DNA from: Telmatospirillum siberiense
GTDB lineage: Bacteria; Pseudomonadota; Alphaproteobacteria; Rhodospirillales; Magnetospirillaceae
DNA length: 64,000 nt
Direction of reading: 5' to 3'
NCBI RefSeq assembly: GCF_002845745.1
Contig: NZ_PIUM01000005.1
Span: 186,001 to 250,000 of the forward strand
Shown here: piece after piece, positions 8,870-18,191 of the stretch
Position numbering within the stretch: the first letter of the stretch is position 1
How the letters are laid out: each line of letters starts with the position of its first letter
The notes under the pieces: generated by a model
The model's input: only the letters and a program-made list of their open reading frames with translations
Told to the model about the DNA's origin: nothing
Database searches by the model: none
Made by a program: the position numbers and the translations under genes

Positions 8870-9553
8870 TCAAGGACATATCTTAGGGTTCGTCGGGATA
8901 TGGCCCATGCGGGCATCGATAGTCCGGATGCGGGCTTCGATGTAACGGCTGGGCGTCACCGGCGAAAAGCGCCTGGGATTGGGCAGGATGGCGGCGAGCG
9001 CCGCCGCCTGGCGACGCGTCAGGTCGCGGGCCGGCCGATGGAAATAGCGTTGAGCGGCCATTTCGGCGCCGTAGAGGCCGGGTCCCCATTCGACGACATT
9101 GAGATAGACCTCGATGATTCTCCGCTTTCCCCACAGCGTTTCGATCAATACGGTCAATCCTGCCTCCAGGCCCTTGCGCAGAAAGTTCCGCCCCGGCCAG
9201 AGGAAGACGTTTTTCGCGGTCTGCATCGAGAGCGTGCTGGCGCCGCGCAGACGTCCGCCTTCCTCATAAGTGTCGACGGCATCGTTGATGGCCTCCCAGT
9301 CGAATCCGTGGTGGCGACAGAAGCGGGCATCTTCGGCAACGATGACGGCGCGGACCAATTCCGGCGAGATGGCGTCGATCGGCACCCAGCGGCGGTCCAT
9401 GCCTTCTCCCTCGATTCGGCGGATCACCATCAGGGGAGTGAGCGGGGGAGCCACCACGGAGAACAGCGCCGCCATAGCGCATGGCAGGCCTAAGCCGAGG
9501 ATCAGTCCCCACATGAGCAAGGGGCGGCGCCATCGCCCGAAGCGTGTCTGCAT
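8870..9553 (-). CDS. mtgA: Monofunctional peptidoglycan glycosyltransferase
   Basis: A 227-residue GT51 enzyme with one N-terminal membrane segment (about 12-35) and family motifs EDARFCRHHGFDW (catalytic Glu), RGASTLSMQTAKNVFLWPGR, KRRIIEVYLNVVEWG and GAEMAAQRYF. It polymerises lipid II into glycan strands at the inner membrane and lacks a transpeptidase domain, as MtgA does. The open frame reaches to 9817, but ATG 9553 (MQTRFGRWRRPL) gives the family-typical length and keeps the gene clear of the divergent lipoprotein gene. Confidence 0.92.
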   Translation of the reverse strand: MQTRFGRWRRPLLMWGLILGLGLPCAMAALFSVVAPPLTPLMVIRRIEGEGMDRRWVPIDAISPELVRAVIVAEDARFCRHHGFDWEAINDAVDTYEEGGRLRGASTLSMQTAKNVFLWPGRNFLRKGLEAGLTVLIETLWGKRRIIEVYLNVVEWGPGLYGAEMAAQRYFHRPARDLTRRQAAALAAILPNPRRFSPVTPSRYIEARIRTIDARMGHIPTNPKICP

Positions 9554-9653
9554 GGCCGGGAGTGTGCGACATCGCCTGGCCCGGCGCAAGCCGCCCCTCT
9601 TGCCTGGATTCGAGAAAAGAGTAACCTCCTGGCCGTGCTTGGAGGAGGAACGC

Positions 9654-9956
9654 ATGAAGAAGTGGTTGGTTTTGGGGGTTGCCGGTTTGCTTTCCGCATG
9701 CGGGGGGGTCGGTGGCGTCAACATGCCGCGCGTCATCTCGGGCGATAGCGATGGTTTCGTCGTCGGCGGCGGCAGCGAGGGTTTGAACTGGAACAGCAGC
9801 GCCAGCGGGGGACTCAATCCGAAGAAGGCTCAGGACGTTGCCGATTATTATTGCTCCCAGTTGGGGAAAAAGGCCGAATTCGTCTCGCGCGGCGGTCCGA
9901 CGTCCGAATGCGTCAGCAAGCAGTTGAATGTCTGCATGACCTATCGGTGTGAGTGA
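9654..9956 (+). CDS. Small lipoprotein of unknown function
   Basis: A 100-residue protein starting MKKWLVLGVAGLLSAC, a short lipoprotein signal with lipobox LSAC (Cys16), followed by a Gly/Ser-rich stretch. The C-terminal half has four further cysteines (YYCSQLG, SECVSK, VCMTYRC) that could form disulfides. A near-perfect GGAGGAGGAA at 9640-9649 precedes the ATG, so expression is likely strong. It is divergent from mtgA across 100 bases. No family recognised; outer-membrane or periplasmic location is inferred from the lipobox. Confidence 0.8.
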   Translation: MKKWLVLGVAGLLSACGGVGGVNMPRVISGDSDGFVVGGGSEGLNWNSSASGGLNPKKAQDVADYYCSQLGKKAEFVSRGGPTSECVSKQLNVCMTYRCE

Positions 9957-10053
9957 ACCGACTGCCCCAGGGGGAATGGAGAAAGATACTGGGAGCCTTG
10001 TCGGCCCGGGGGGCCGGTCCTCCATTCTTTGAGAGAAGCGGATATTTAAGTAG

Positions 10054-10629
10054 ATGCAAGCACTTGATCATCAAACGACGGCTCTCGTCCTCATCGATCT
10101 GCAGATGGGAATTCTCCGCATGCCGCTGATGCCGCATGGCGCCTCCGACGTCGTCGGGCGGGCCGCCGGTTTGGCCAAGGCGTTTCGCGCCAAAGGCGCT
10201 CCCGTGGTTCTGGTGCATGTCGGATGGTCGGACGGTCTGGCCGACGCCCTCAAGCAACCGGTCGATCGTCCATCGCCGCCGCCGGCGGGTGGATTTCCGT
10301 CCGACTGGATGGATTTCGATCCCGCCCTCGATGTGGCGAAGAGCGACATCATCATCACCAAACGGCAATGGGGCGCTTTTTACGGCACGGAGCTTGATCT
10401 GCAACTGCGTCGCCGTGGCATCCGCACCATTGTTTTGGGCGGCGTTTCGACCAATATCGGTGTCGAATCGACGGGCAGGGCGGCATGGGAGCACGGATAT
10501 GGCGTGGTTTTCGCCGAGGATGCGATGAGTTGCGCCGGTGCGGATCTGCATGGATTCGCCATCGCCAATATTTTCCCGCGTATTGGTTTGGTGCGCAGCA
10601 CCGCCGACATTCTGACGGCGTTGGGCTGA
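10054..10629 (+). CDS. yecD: YecD-like isochorismatase-family hydrolase
   Basis: A 191-residue isochorismatase-fold protein closely resembling Escherichia coli YecD in motif order: [12 protein letters not shown] (Asp15), [14 protein letters not shown] (Lys near 101) and [21 protein letters not shown]. The position that holds the catalytic Cys in nicotinamidases is Gly here, as in YecD and in true isochorismatases. It is therefore not a broken gene, but a Cys-dependent amidase role is unlikely. Substrate unknown. It probably forms an operon with the membrane protein gene that starts four bases later. Confidence 0.85.
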   Translation: MQALDHQTTALVLIDLQMGILRMPLMPHGASDVVGRAAGLAKAFRAKGAPVVLVHVGWSDGLADALKQPVDRPSPPPAGGFPSDWMDFDPALDVAKSDIIITKRQWGAFYGTELDLQLRRRGIRTIVLGGVSTNIGVESTGRAAWEHGYGVVFAEDAMSCAGADLHGFAIANIFPRIGLVRSTADILTALG

Positions 10630-10633
10630 CGCC

Positions 10634-11680
10634 TTGACGCGCCGCCACAGGCAGTTGGGACGATGGGCGGCGCTGGCCGGCCTGTCGCTCGTCGTCTCGG
10701 CCGGATTGCATTGGGCCGCCTTTCCCGCGGCATTGCTGCTGGGGCCGATGCTGGTCGCCATCGCTTTCGGCGTCGGCGGCAGCGAACTGGCCCTGCCGCG
10801 GTGGCTTTTCGTGGGCGCGCAGGCGGTGATCGGCTGCCTGGTGGCGCGCGCGCTGACCATGTCCATCCTGGCCACGCTCGCCGACGACTGGGCGATCATG
10901 CTGACGATTGTCTGCACGACGGTGCTGGCGGGCGGTCTTGTCGGCTGGATCCTGGTGAAATTCGGCGCCTTGCCAGGCACCACCGCCGCCTGGGGGTCGT
11001 CTCCCGGCGCCGCCTCGGCCATGGTGGTGATGGCCGAGGAATTCGGCGCGGACGCCCGTCTCGTCGCCTTCATGCAGTATCTGCGGGTCGTCATCGTGGT
11101 CATGAGCGCTTCCCTGGCCTCGCGGCTGCTGTTGGGGGCCGGCGCTGTCCTTCCCTCGGCGACGGAGACTTCTTTCGCGGTGCCGCTGGTGCCTTTGCTG
11201 GAGACCCTCGCCATCGCGGCGGCGGGGGCGCTGGCGGGGCGTTACCTGCGTATTCCGGCGGGATCCATGCTGGTGCCGATGATAATCGGCGCGGGATTGC
11301 AGGGGAGCGGTCTGGTGGTCATCACCCTGCCGCCGTGGCTGCTCGGTCTCTCCTATCTGACATTGGGCTGGTACATCGGCCTGGGTTTCACCCGGACCGT
11401 TCTGATGTATGCGTTGCGGGCCCTGCCCCAACTGCTGTTGTCGACCTTTCTGCTGATCGGCCTTTGCGCCGTCTCGGCCTGGCTGCTCACCCTGTTCATT
11501 CATACCGACGGTCTGACCGCCTATCTGGCGACCAGCCCGGGCGGACTCGATTCGGTGACCGTCATCGCCGTCGGCAGCGGCGCCGACACCCCCTTCGTGC
11601 TGGCGGTGCAGACACTGCGTCTTTTCATCGTTCTGCTGACCGGTCCGCAGATCGCCAAATTCATCTCCCACTACGCCTGA
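10634..11680 (+). CDS. AbrB-family integral membrane protein (putative transporter)
   Basis: A 348-residue, very hydrophobic protein with about nine to ten membrane segments in two related halves. Motifs GLHWAAFPAALLLGPMLVAI, GTTAAWGSSPGAASAMV and LATSPGGLDSVTVIAVGSG fit the membrane AbrB (AmoA-type) family, which is often misannotated as a transcriptional regulator. It starts at TTG 10634, four bases past the yecD stop, so it is probably coupled. A role in export or regulation of a small metabolite is inferred only. It converges on kdpE with 15 bases between the stop codons. Confidence 0.8.
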   Translation: MTRRHRQLGRWAALAGLSLVVSAGLHWAAFPAALLLGPMLVAIAFGVGGSELALPRWLFVGAQAVIGCLVARALTMSILATLADDWAIMLTIVCTTVLAGGLVGWILVKFGALPGTTAAWGSSPGAASAMVVMAEEFGADARLVAFMQYLRVVIVVMSASLASRLLLGAGAVLPSATETSFAVPLVPLLETLAIAAAGALAGRYLRIPAGSMLVPMIIGAGLQGSGLVVITLPPWLLGLSYLTLGWYIGLGFTRTVLMYALRALPQLLLSTFLLIGLCAVSAWLLTLFIHTDGLTAYLATSPGGLDSVTVIAVGSGADTPFVLAVQTLRLFIVLLTGPQIAKFISHYA

Positions 11681-11701
11681 GCGAAAAAGGTCGCTTCAGG
11701 C
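11675..11701. terminator. Bidirectional terminator-like hairpin
   Basis: GCCTGAGCGA (11675-11684) pairs with TCGCTTCAGGC (11691-11701) with one bulged T. It overlaps the stop codons of both the AbrB-family gene and kdpE, which converge here. Confidence 0.5.
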
Positions 11702-12379
11702 CCCGGTGACCAGGCGGTAGCCGACCCCCGGTTCGGTGAGGATGAGGCGCGGCGCCGTCGGGTCGGTTTCCAGTTTCTGACGCAACTGGTTGACGTAGAC
11801 GCGGAGATAAGCCGTGTCCTCGACATGGGCCGGCCCCCAGACTTCCTTTAGAATCTGCTTGTGGGTGAGGACATGGTCGGGGCTGGAGGCCAGGAAGCGC
11901 AGAAGCTCGTATTCCCGCTTCGAAAGATGGACCTCTTCGCCGTCGCGGGTCACCACCCGGCGGGCGAAATCGCACTGCAGCCCCCCGGTGGCGAAGATAT
12001 CGCCGTTCGCTGGTTCCTCTCCCCTCTGACGCAAGGCGGCCCGGACGCGCGCCATCAGTTCGCCGATACCGAAAGGCTTGACGATATAGTCGTCGGCGCC
12101 GCGATCCAGCGCCTCGACCTTGTCGACCTCCTGCGATCGCACTGAAAGCACGATGATCGGCACTTTGCTCGTTTCGCGGATGGTGGTGATGATCTCCTGG
12201 CCGTCCACATCCGGCAGGCCGAGATCGAGAATGACCAGATCGATCTTGCGCGTGCGGGCCAATTCCTCGCCCTGCCCGGCGGTTTCCGCCTCCAGCACCT
12301 CATGGCCGTTGGCTCCCAGGCTGATGCGCAGGAATTTGCGGATTTGCGGTTCGTCGTCGACGACTAGGATGCGCCCCAT
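11696..12379 (-). CDS. kdpE: Response regulator of the Kdp potassium system
   Basis: A 227-residue OmpR/PhoB-type regulator. The receiver domain opens GRILVVDDEPQIRKFL, the phosphorylated Asp is in LVILDLGLPDVDG, and the conserved Lys is in DYIVKPFG. A winged-helix DNA-binding domain follows (about 130-225, ending LILTEPGVGYRLV). GANGHEVLEAETA and linker sequences match KdpE. Phosphorylated by KdpD, it should activate kdpFABC at low potassium or high osmolarity. It is the last gene of the kdp cluster, 63 bases after kdpD. Confidence 0.95.
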   Translation of the reverse strand: MGRILVVDDEPQIRKFLRISLGANGHEVLEAETAGQGEELARTRKIDLVILDLGLPDVDGQEIITTIRETSKVPIIVLSVRSQEVDKVEALDRGADDYIVKPFGIGELMARVRAALRQRGEEPANGDIFATGGLQCDFARRVVTRDGEEVHLSKREYELLRFLASSPDHVLTHKQILKEVWGPAHVEDTAYLRVYVNQLRQKLETDPTAPRLILTEPGVGYRLVTGA

Positions 12380-12442
12380 GATGTCCTCGGTCGCTGAGGG
12401 GAAAGTCCCTCTCTGCTTTCGCTGTTTTGTATCATGGATGAT

Positions 12443-15148
12443 TCATACGCCGGCCGTCTCGTTGGAATCGAGCGTGGGCGGCGCGCCGAGCGGCAGATGG
12501 ATCACGATGCAGGTTCCGGCGCCATGCAGACCGGGTTCCGCCTTGATGGTTCCATCATGGGCCTCGACGATGCCCCGGCAGATGGCCAGGCCGAGGCCGG
12601 TACCGGCGGTTTGCTTGTCGGTGGCCTCGACCCGATAGAACATGTCGAACACCCGTTCGCGGTCGGCTTCCGGGATACCGGCGCCCTGGTCGCAGACCTC
12701 GATCAGGGCCAGATCCTTGCTGGTCCGGGCCCAGATGGTGACCTGGCTGCCGGGGGGGGAGTATTTGCAGGCGTTGTCGAGCAGATTGAAGAACACCTGC
12801 TCCATCAGGATGGAATCGAGACGGAGAAGGGGCATGCCGGCATCGATGTCGACCTTGATCTGGCGTCCCTTCAAAAGCTTGCCCGAGCGGTCGACGGCGG
12901 CGCGCACGACATCGTTCAGATCCGCCCAGTCGGCATTGGGTTTCAGGGCCCCCGAGCCCAGCTTCGTCATGTCGAGCAGGTTTTGCACGAACCGGTTCAA
13001 TCGTTCCGCCTCGTCCTGGATGGTGCCGGCCAGGTCGCGGCGGTCCTTGGCTTCCAGGGCGTCGCCATAATTGATCAGGCTGGAGGCCGCGCCCAGAATC
13101 GAGACGAGCGGCGTGCGCAGATCATGCGACAGCGACGACAGCAGGGCGGAACGCAGGCGGTCGGTTTCGGCGGCCAGACGGGCGGCTTCGACGTCGGCGA
13201 CCAGGATGGTTCGTTCGATGGCCACCGCCGCCTGATCGGCGAGGGTCTCCAGCAGCCGGCTGTCTTCCGGCGTCAACTGTTCCTGCCCGGCCATTTGCAT
13301 GCCCAGAACGCCGATCGGTCCGCGCGCGGTCTTCAAGGGCAGGAACAACCAGTCGGCGGCCGGCAAGGTGGTGGAACCGCGTCCCGACGGGCGACCATTG
13401 GCCCAGGTCCAGTCGGCGGCGCCGGCATCCTTGTCGCCAAGCTCGTCCTCCGGAGGATAGCCGGCGGCGATGGAAAGACGGCCCTCGTCGGGCAGCAGCA
13501 CCAGAGATTTGCCGCGAATGGTGGCCGCGACATGGTGAACCACCGCCCACAGCACGTCGTCACGCGTGGCGCCGGCGGCGATCTTGCGGCTGAACTCGTA
13601 GAGATTGGCCGTCCTCCGGGCGCTGGTCTTGGTGGCGTCGACCTGGACCTGAACCCGGCTGGCCAGATTGCTGACGATGATGGCGGCGATCAGGAAGAAG
13701 ACGATGGTGAGAATGTTCTGGGAATCGGAGATGGCGAAGGAAAAACGCGGTTCCGTGAAAAAGAAGTTGAACGACAGGAAGCTGGCGACCGAGGCGAAAA
13801 CGGCGGCGCCGCGCCCCAGCCGCATGGCGATCAGCATGACGGCCACCAGGAATGCCACCGAGATATTGGGCACCGGCAACCAGAGATCGATGACGAAGCC
13901 CAAGCCGGTGGCCGCCGCCACGCCGATGGCCGCGATCAGATAGGACGTCCAGGTCCACGCCTGCTCGGGCGCCTTGGTCTCGAAGGTGCGGGGACTCCTC
14001 TCGGTGTCTTCGCCGCCGACCAGCAGCACGTCGAAATCCTCGCTTTTGGCGAGGATGCGCCTGGTGACCGAGGTGGCGGCGGGCAACCGCCACCAGGCCC
14101 TGCGGCGCGGCCGTCCGACGACGATCTGGCTGGCGTTCCTCTCCCGGGCGAAGGCGACGACCTCGGCGGCGACGTCCTCTCCCTGCAAGGTGACCGTCTC
14201 GCCGCCCAATTGTTCGGCCAGACGCATGGTTTGGGCGATGCGGTCCTTCTGCGGTTCGTCGAGCCCGCCATGCCGCGAGGTTTCGACATAGACCGCCATC
14301 CAGGGGGCGGACCGGCGTTCGGCCACCCGTTTCGCGGTTCGCACCAGGCGGGCCGAGGCGGTGTCGTCGCCGATGCAGACGATGATGCGCTCGCGGGTCG
14401 GCCAGGGCCCGGAGATGGCGTGGGCCCGCCGATAGTTCAGCATCTGCGCGTCGACCCTCTCGGCGGCGTGGCGCAAAGCCATTTCGCGAAGCGCGGTCAG
14501 GTTGCCGGCCGAGAAGAAATTGCTGACGGCGCGCCGGGCCTGCTCGGGGACATAAACCTTGCCCTCGGCCAGACGTTTCAGCAGATCCTCGGGCGGCAGA
14601 TCGATCATCTCGATCTCGTCGGCGGTGGCCAGCACGCTGTCGGGCAGGGTCTCGCGTACCTTGATGCCGGCGATGCGCTCGATGACGTCGTTCAGGCTTT
14701 CCAGATGCTGGATGTTCAGTGTCGAATAGACATCGATGCCGGCGGTGAGGATGTCCTCGACGTCCTGATAGCGTTTGATGTGCCGGCTGCCGGGAACGTT
14801 GGTGTGGGCCAACTCGTCGACCAGCACGATCCGCGGCCGGCGGGCCAGGATGGCCTCGAGATCCATCTCCTGGAAGGGCCTGCCGCGATAGTCGACGATC
14901 CTGGAGGGCAGCGCCGGCAGATCGCGGACGAGGCGTTCGGTTTCCTTCCGCCCGTGGGTCTCGACCACGCCGATGACCACGTCGACACCTTCGCGTTGCC
15001 GCTCATGGGCCGTTTCCAGCATGGCATAGGTCTTGCCGACGCCCGGCGCGGCGCCAAGGAAGATTTTCAGGCGTCCGCGCGTTTCCTTCTGTGCTTCGGC
15101 GAGAAGGGCGTCGGGCGAGGGGCGATTGTCGCGATCGTTATCGGCCAT
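12443..15148 (-). CDS. kdpD: Sensor histidine kinase of the Kdp potassium system
   Basis: A 901-residue protein with full KdpD architecture. The N-terminal KdpD domain has a Walker A (GAAPGVGKTYAMLE, about 32-45) and VDELAHTNVPGSRH. A universal-stress-like domain follows (about 250-370), then four membrane segments (about 400-500), a GAF-like region (about 510-640), a HisKA domain with phospho-His in LSSLSHDLRTPLVS (about 675), and a HATPase domain (NLLDNACKYSPPGS, GTGLGLAI). It senses potassium and osmotic state and phosphorylates KdpE. It is separated from kdpC by a 304-base repeat-bearing gap, which is unusual within this cluster. Confidence 0.95.
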   Translation of the reverse strand: MADNDRDNRPSPDALLAEAQKETRGRLKIFLGAAPGVGKTYAMLETAHERQREGVDVVIGVVETHGRKETERLVRDLPALPSRIVDYRGRPFQEMDLEAILARRPRIVLVDELAHTNVPGSRHIKRYQDVEDILTAGIDVYSTLNIQHLESLNDVIERIAGIKVRETLPDSVLATADEIEMIDLPPEDLLKRLAEGKVYVPEQARRAVSNFFSAGNLTALREMALRHAAERVDAQMLNYRRAHAISGPWPTRERIIVCIGDDTASARLVRTAKRVAERRSAPWMAVYVETSRHGGLDEPQKDRIAQTMRLAEQLGGETVTLQGEDVAAEVVAFARERNASQIVVGRPRRRAWWRLPAATSVTRRILAKSEDFDVLLVGGEDTERSPRTFETKAPEQAWTWTSYLIAAIGVAAATGLGFVIDLWLPVPNISVAFLVAVMLIAMRLGRGAAVFASVASFLSFNFFFTEPRFSFAISDSQNILTIVFFLIAAIIVSNLASRVQVQVDATKTSARRTANLYEFSRKIAAGATRDDVLWAVVHHVAATIRGKSLVLLPDEGRLSIAAGYPPEDELGDKDAGAADWTWANGRPSGRGSTTLPAADWLFLPLKTARGPIGVLGMQMAGQEQLTPEDSRLLETLADQAAVAIERTILVADVEAARLAAETDRLRSALLSSLSHDLRTPLVSILGAASSLINYGDALEAKDRRDLAGTIQDEAERLNRFVQNLLDMTKLGSGALKPNADWADLNDVVRAAVDRSGKLLKGRQIKVDIDAGMPLLRLDSILMEQVFFNLLDNACKYSPPGSQVTIWARTSKDLALIEVCDQGAGIPEADRERVFDMFYRVEATDKQTAGTGLGLAICRGIVEAHDGTIKAEPGLHGAGTCIVIHLPLGAPPTLDSNETAGV

Positions 15149-15237
15149 CAGGTTCCGATCGTACCCCGGGGCGGCGGGGGCGACAATCGCATAGGGAGCT
15201 CACCTTCACCGTTTCGACGCCTTCAAGACGTGGTGGG

Positions 15238-15414
15238 CCACCAAGACACCAAGGCACCAAGGCACCAAGGTGTTGCCCGAAAGATAGGACAGCGGGTTGG
15301 GTTGCCGCGCCGCGGGCAGAAATGGTGAGGTCATCCCGTGTCGCGTCGCCGGTCGAACGGGAGAATGCCTGCGGCGCGCTCCGCCGCCTTGGTGTCTTGG
15401 TGCCTTGGTGGTTC
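15238..15414. repeat. Inverted CACCAAGG-type repeat pair in the kdpC-kdpD gap
   Basis: The 304 bases between kdpC and kdpD hold no gene. A short array of CACCAAG units lies at 15238-15272. Its inverted counterpart is at 15386-15414, and the two enclose about 110 bases. The arms could fold into a long imperfect hairpin. Open frames translated from this type of repeat give strings such as HQGTKTPR and ALVPWCLGG, which are repeat artefacts. The element may separate transporter genes from sensor genes at the transcript level. Confidence 0.75.
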
Positions 15415-15452
15415 AATTTTTCCAAGATGCCTTCCGGGCTCGCCTTCCTCTC

Positions 15453-16067
15453 TCACCGTTGCGCCACCTGCTGGTCGAGCGCCAGGTTGAGTTCCAGGAC
15501 ATTGACATGCGCTTCGCCCAGGATGCCGAAGGTGCGTCCGGAGGTCATGCGGGCCACCAGGCTGCGCAGTTGCGCTTCCGGAATGCCGCGGGCGGCGGCG
15601 ATGCGCGGTACCTGATATTCCGCCGCGGCCGGCGAGATATGGGGGTCGAGGCCGCTGGCCGAGGTGGTGACCAGATCCACTGGCACGGGGATGCGGGCAT
15701 TGGGGTTTTCCGCCGTCAAGGCCGCCAACCGGTCAGCCACGTCGGATGACAGGCTCTTGGCCGAAGGCGAGGCGTTCGAGCCCGTGGAGGAGGCGGCGTT
15801 GTAAGGGGCCGGGATCTGTTTGGTGGCGTCCTGGGGATCGGTGTCGGTGGTCGCCGAGGGGCGCGGGTGGAAATAGCCGGCGCCGGTGAAGGTCTGGCCG
15901 ATCAGGGCCGAGCCCACCACATGGCCGTCCTTTTCGATCAGACTGCCGTGGGCCTGGGCCGGGAAAAGCACCTGGCTCAGTCCGGTCATCACCAGGGGGT
16001 AGGCCAGGCCGGTGAGCAAGGTGATCACCAGGGTGGCCAGGATGGATTGCTTCATTTGCTTCAACAT
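15453..16067 (-). CDS. kdpC: Potassium-transporting ATPase subunit C
   Basis: A 204-residue protein with one N-terminal membrane segment (about 8-32, [20 protein letters not shown]). Family motifs include [44 protein letters not shown] and [15 protein letters not shown]. KdpC assists ATP binding by KdpB and assembly of the KdpFABC complex in the inner membrane. It lies 27 bases downstream of kdpB. Confidence 0.95.
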   Translation of the reverse strand: MLKQMKQSILATLVITLLTGLAYPLVMTGLSQVLFPAQAHGSLIEKDGHVVGSALIGQTFTGAGYFHPRPSATTDTDPQDATKQIPAPYNAASSTGSNASPSAKSLSSDVADRLAALTAENPNARIPVPVDLVTTSASGLDPHISPAAAEYQVPRIAAARGIPEAQLRSLVARMTSGRTFGILGEAHVNVLELNLALDQQVAQR

Positions 16068-16094
16068 GATGGATGCTCCTGCGCCCCCTTGCCC

Positions 16095-18182
16095 TCAGGC
16101 CAGCCCGAAGGCGGCGACGATGAGATCGATGGCCTTGATGCCGATGAAGGGGACGACCAATCCGCCCAGGCCGTAGATGAAAAGATTGCGCCGCAGCAGT
16201 TCCTCGGCGCCGGCCGGCCGGTATTGCACGCCTTTCAGGGCCAGCGGGATCAGGCCGATGATGATCAGCGCATTGAAGATGATGGCCGACAGAATGGCAC
16301 TTTGCGGGCTGGCCAGATGCATGACGTTCAAGGTCTGCAACTGCGGATAGGAGGCGATGAACAAGGCCGGGATGATGGCGAAATATTTCGCCACGTCATT
16401 GGCGATGGAAAAAGTGGTGAGCGATCCACGGCTCATCAGCAGTTGCTTGCCGATCATGACGATCTCGATAAGCTTGGTCGGATCGCTTTCCAGATCGACC
16501 ATGTTGCCGGCTTCGCGGGCGGCTTGCGTGCCAGTATTCATCGCCACGCCGACGTCGGCCTGGGCCAGGGCCGGCGCATCGTTCGAACCGTCGCCGCACA
16601 TGGCGACCAGCCGGCCCTTGGCCTGTTCCTCGCGGATCAGGGACAGCTTCTTTTCCGGCGTCGCCTCGGCCAGAAAATCGTCGACTCCGGCTTCCGCCGC
16701 GATGGCCGCGGCGGTCAGCGGATTGTCGCCGGTCACCATGACGGTGCGGATGCCCATCTTGCGCAGTGTCTGGAAGCGCTCGCGAATGCCCGGTTTGATG
16801 ATGTCCTTGAGATAGATGGCGCCCAGCAGCCGTCCGTTCTTGCCGACCACCAGTGGCGTGCCGCCGGCTTTGCCGATGCGTTCGACGGCCTGGATAATGT
16901 CCTTCGGCACGACGCTGACCGTACCGCCGCCAGCCCAGTCGGCGACCCAGCGGATCACCGCGTCCGGGGCGCCTTTCTGGATTTCCTCGCGGCCACGGCC
17001 ATCGGTGACGGCGAAGGTGACGCCGCTCATCCTGGTATGGGCGGAGAAGGGCTGGAACGTCATTTGCCGCTGCAAGCCGTCGGTTTCCTGTAAGCCGAAG
17101 CGGCTCTTGGCCAGGGCGACGATGGACTTGCCTTCCGGCGTGTCGTCGGCCAGCGAGGCGAGGAAGGCGGCCTCGGCCAGTTCCCGTTCGTTGACGTCGG
17201 GAAGCGGAATGAATTCCGACGCCTGACGGTTGCCCAGCGTGATGGTGCCGGTCTTGTCGAGCAGCAGGACGTCGATGTCGCCGGCCGCCTCGACGGCGCG
17301 TCCCGATTTGGCGATGACGTTGAATTTGACCAGGCGATCCATGCCGGCGATGCCGATGGCGGAAAGCAGGCCGCCGATGGTGGTGGGGATCAGGGTAACC
17401 AGGAGCGCGATCAGAAAAACCACCGGCAGGGCGGCGCCGGAATAGAGGGCAAAGCCCGGCAGGGTGACGCAGACGATCAGGAAGATCAGGGTGAGGCCGA
17501 CCAGAAGGATGGTGAGCGCGATCTCGTTCGGAGTCTTCTGGCGCTTGGCCCCTTCGACCAGGGCGATCATCCGGTCGAGGAAGGAGGAGCCGGGGTCGGC
17601 GGTGATCCGCACGACGATGCGGTCCGAGACCACGCGCGTGCCGCCGGTCACCGCCGACCGGTCGCCGCCGCTTTCGCGGATCACCGGCGCCGATTCGCCG
17701 GTGATGGGGGATTCGTCGACGGTGGCGATGCCGGACACCACGTCGCCGTCGCCGGGGATGATGTCGCCGGCTTCGACGACCACCAGATCATTGGCACGAA
17801 GGTCGGAGGCCGCCACTTCGGTCCAGGTCTTCGAGTCGATGGCGGCGATCTTCCTGGCGCGGGTATCGGTTTTGGTTTTGCGCAAGCTGTCGGCCTGCGC
17901 CTTGCCGCGACCTTCAGCCACCGCTTCGGCGAAGTTGGCGAACAGCACGGTGAACCACAGCCAGGCGGCGATCTGGCCGACCACGCCGACATTGTCGCCG
18001 AGGCCGAGGACGATGTCGCGGACGAACAGAATCGAAGACAGCATGGCGACGACGCCGGTGGTGAACATCACCGGGTTTTTCACCAGATCCCGCGGGTCGA
18101 GCTTGCGGAAGGACGCCAGCACGGCTTGCCTAGCGATGGCGGGGTCGAACAGGGAGATCGCGTCGGGGCGATGGATGCTCAT
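16095..18182 (-). CDS. kdpB: Potassium-transporting P-type ATPase subunit B
   Basis: A 695-residue type IA P-type ATPase. Visible motifs are [11 protein letters not shown] (actuator domain TGES), [13 protein letters not shown] (phosphorylated Asp about residue 310), [14 protein letters not shown] and [21 protein letters not shown] (hinge). Seven membrane segments are expected. KdpB hydrolyses ATP to drive potassium uptake through KdpA. Length and motif set are complete. It starts nine bases after kdpA. Confidence 0.97.
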   Translation of the reverse strand: MSIHRPDAISLFDPAIARQAVLASFRKLDPRDLVKNPVMFTTGVVAMLSSILFVRDIVLGLGDNVGVVGQIAAWLWFTVLFANFAEAVAEGRGKAQADSLRKTKTDTRARKIAAIDSKTWTEVAASDLRANDLVVVEAGDIIPGDGDVVSGIATVDESPITGESAPVIRESGGDRSAVTGGTRVVSDRIVVRITADPGSSFLDRMIALVEGAKRQKTPNEIALTILLVGLTLIFLIVCVTLPGFALYSGAALPVVFLIALLVTLIPTTIGGLLSAIGIAGMDRLVKFNVIAKSGRAVEAAGDIDVLLLDKTGTITLGNRQASEFIPLPDVNERELAEAAFLASLADDTPEGKSIVALAKSRFGLQETDGLQRQMTFQPFSAHTRMSGVTFAVTDGRGREEIQKGAPDAVIRWVADWAGGGTVSVVPKDIIQAVERIGKAGGTPLVVGKNGRLLGAIYLKDIIKPGIRERFQTLRKMGIRTVMVTGDNPLTAAAIAAEAGVDDFLAEATPEKKLSLIREEQAKGRLVAMCGDGSNDAPALAQADVGVAMNTGTQAAREAGNMVDLESDPTKLIEIVMIGKQLLMSRGSLTTFSIANDVAKYFAIIPALFIASYPQLQTLNVMHLASPQSAILSAIIFNALIIIGLIPLALKGVQYRPAGAEELLRRNLFIYGLGGLVVPFIGIKAIDLIVAAFGLA

Positions 18183-18191
18183 GGGAACACC

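Noticed and set aside
10054..10629. Missing catalytic Cys in the isochorismatase-fold protein considered as gene decay
   Set aside because: YecD and true isochorismatases naturally have Gly at this place, and the other motifs are intact.
12762..12769. G8 runs in kdpD, dnaE2, the kinase and other genes as slippage sites
   Set aside because: Eight-base G runs recur in this G+C-rich window and are expected by chance; only the ten- and eleven-base tracts in the A/T-rich block stand out.
15238..15272. Possible CRISPR array
   Set aside because: Units are only about seven to nine bases, without spacers; they belong to an interspersed repeat pair.
12434..15328. 964-codon open frame on the plus strand
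   Set aside because: Antisense shadow of kdpD, with Gly/Asp/Gln-rich low-complexity translation. kdpD motifs on the minus strand are complete.
15138..15425. 95-codon minus-strand frame with HQGTKTPR-like sequence
   Set aside because: Translation of CACCAAGG-type repeats; no start context and no conserved domain.
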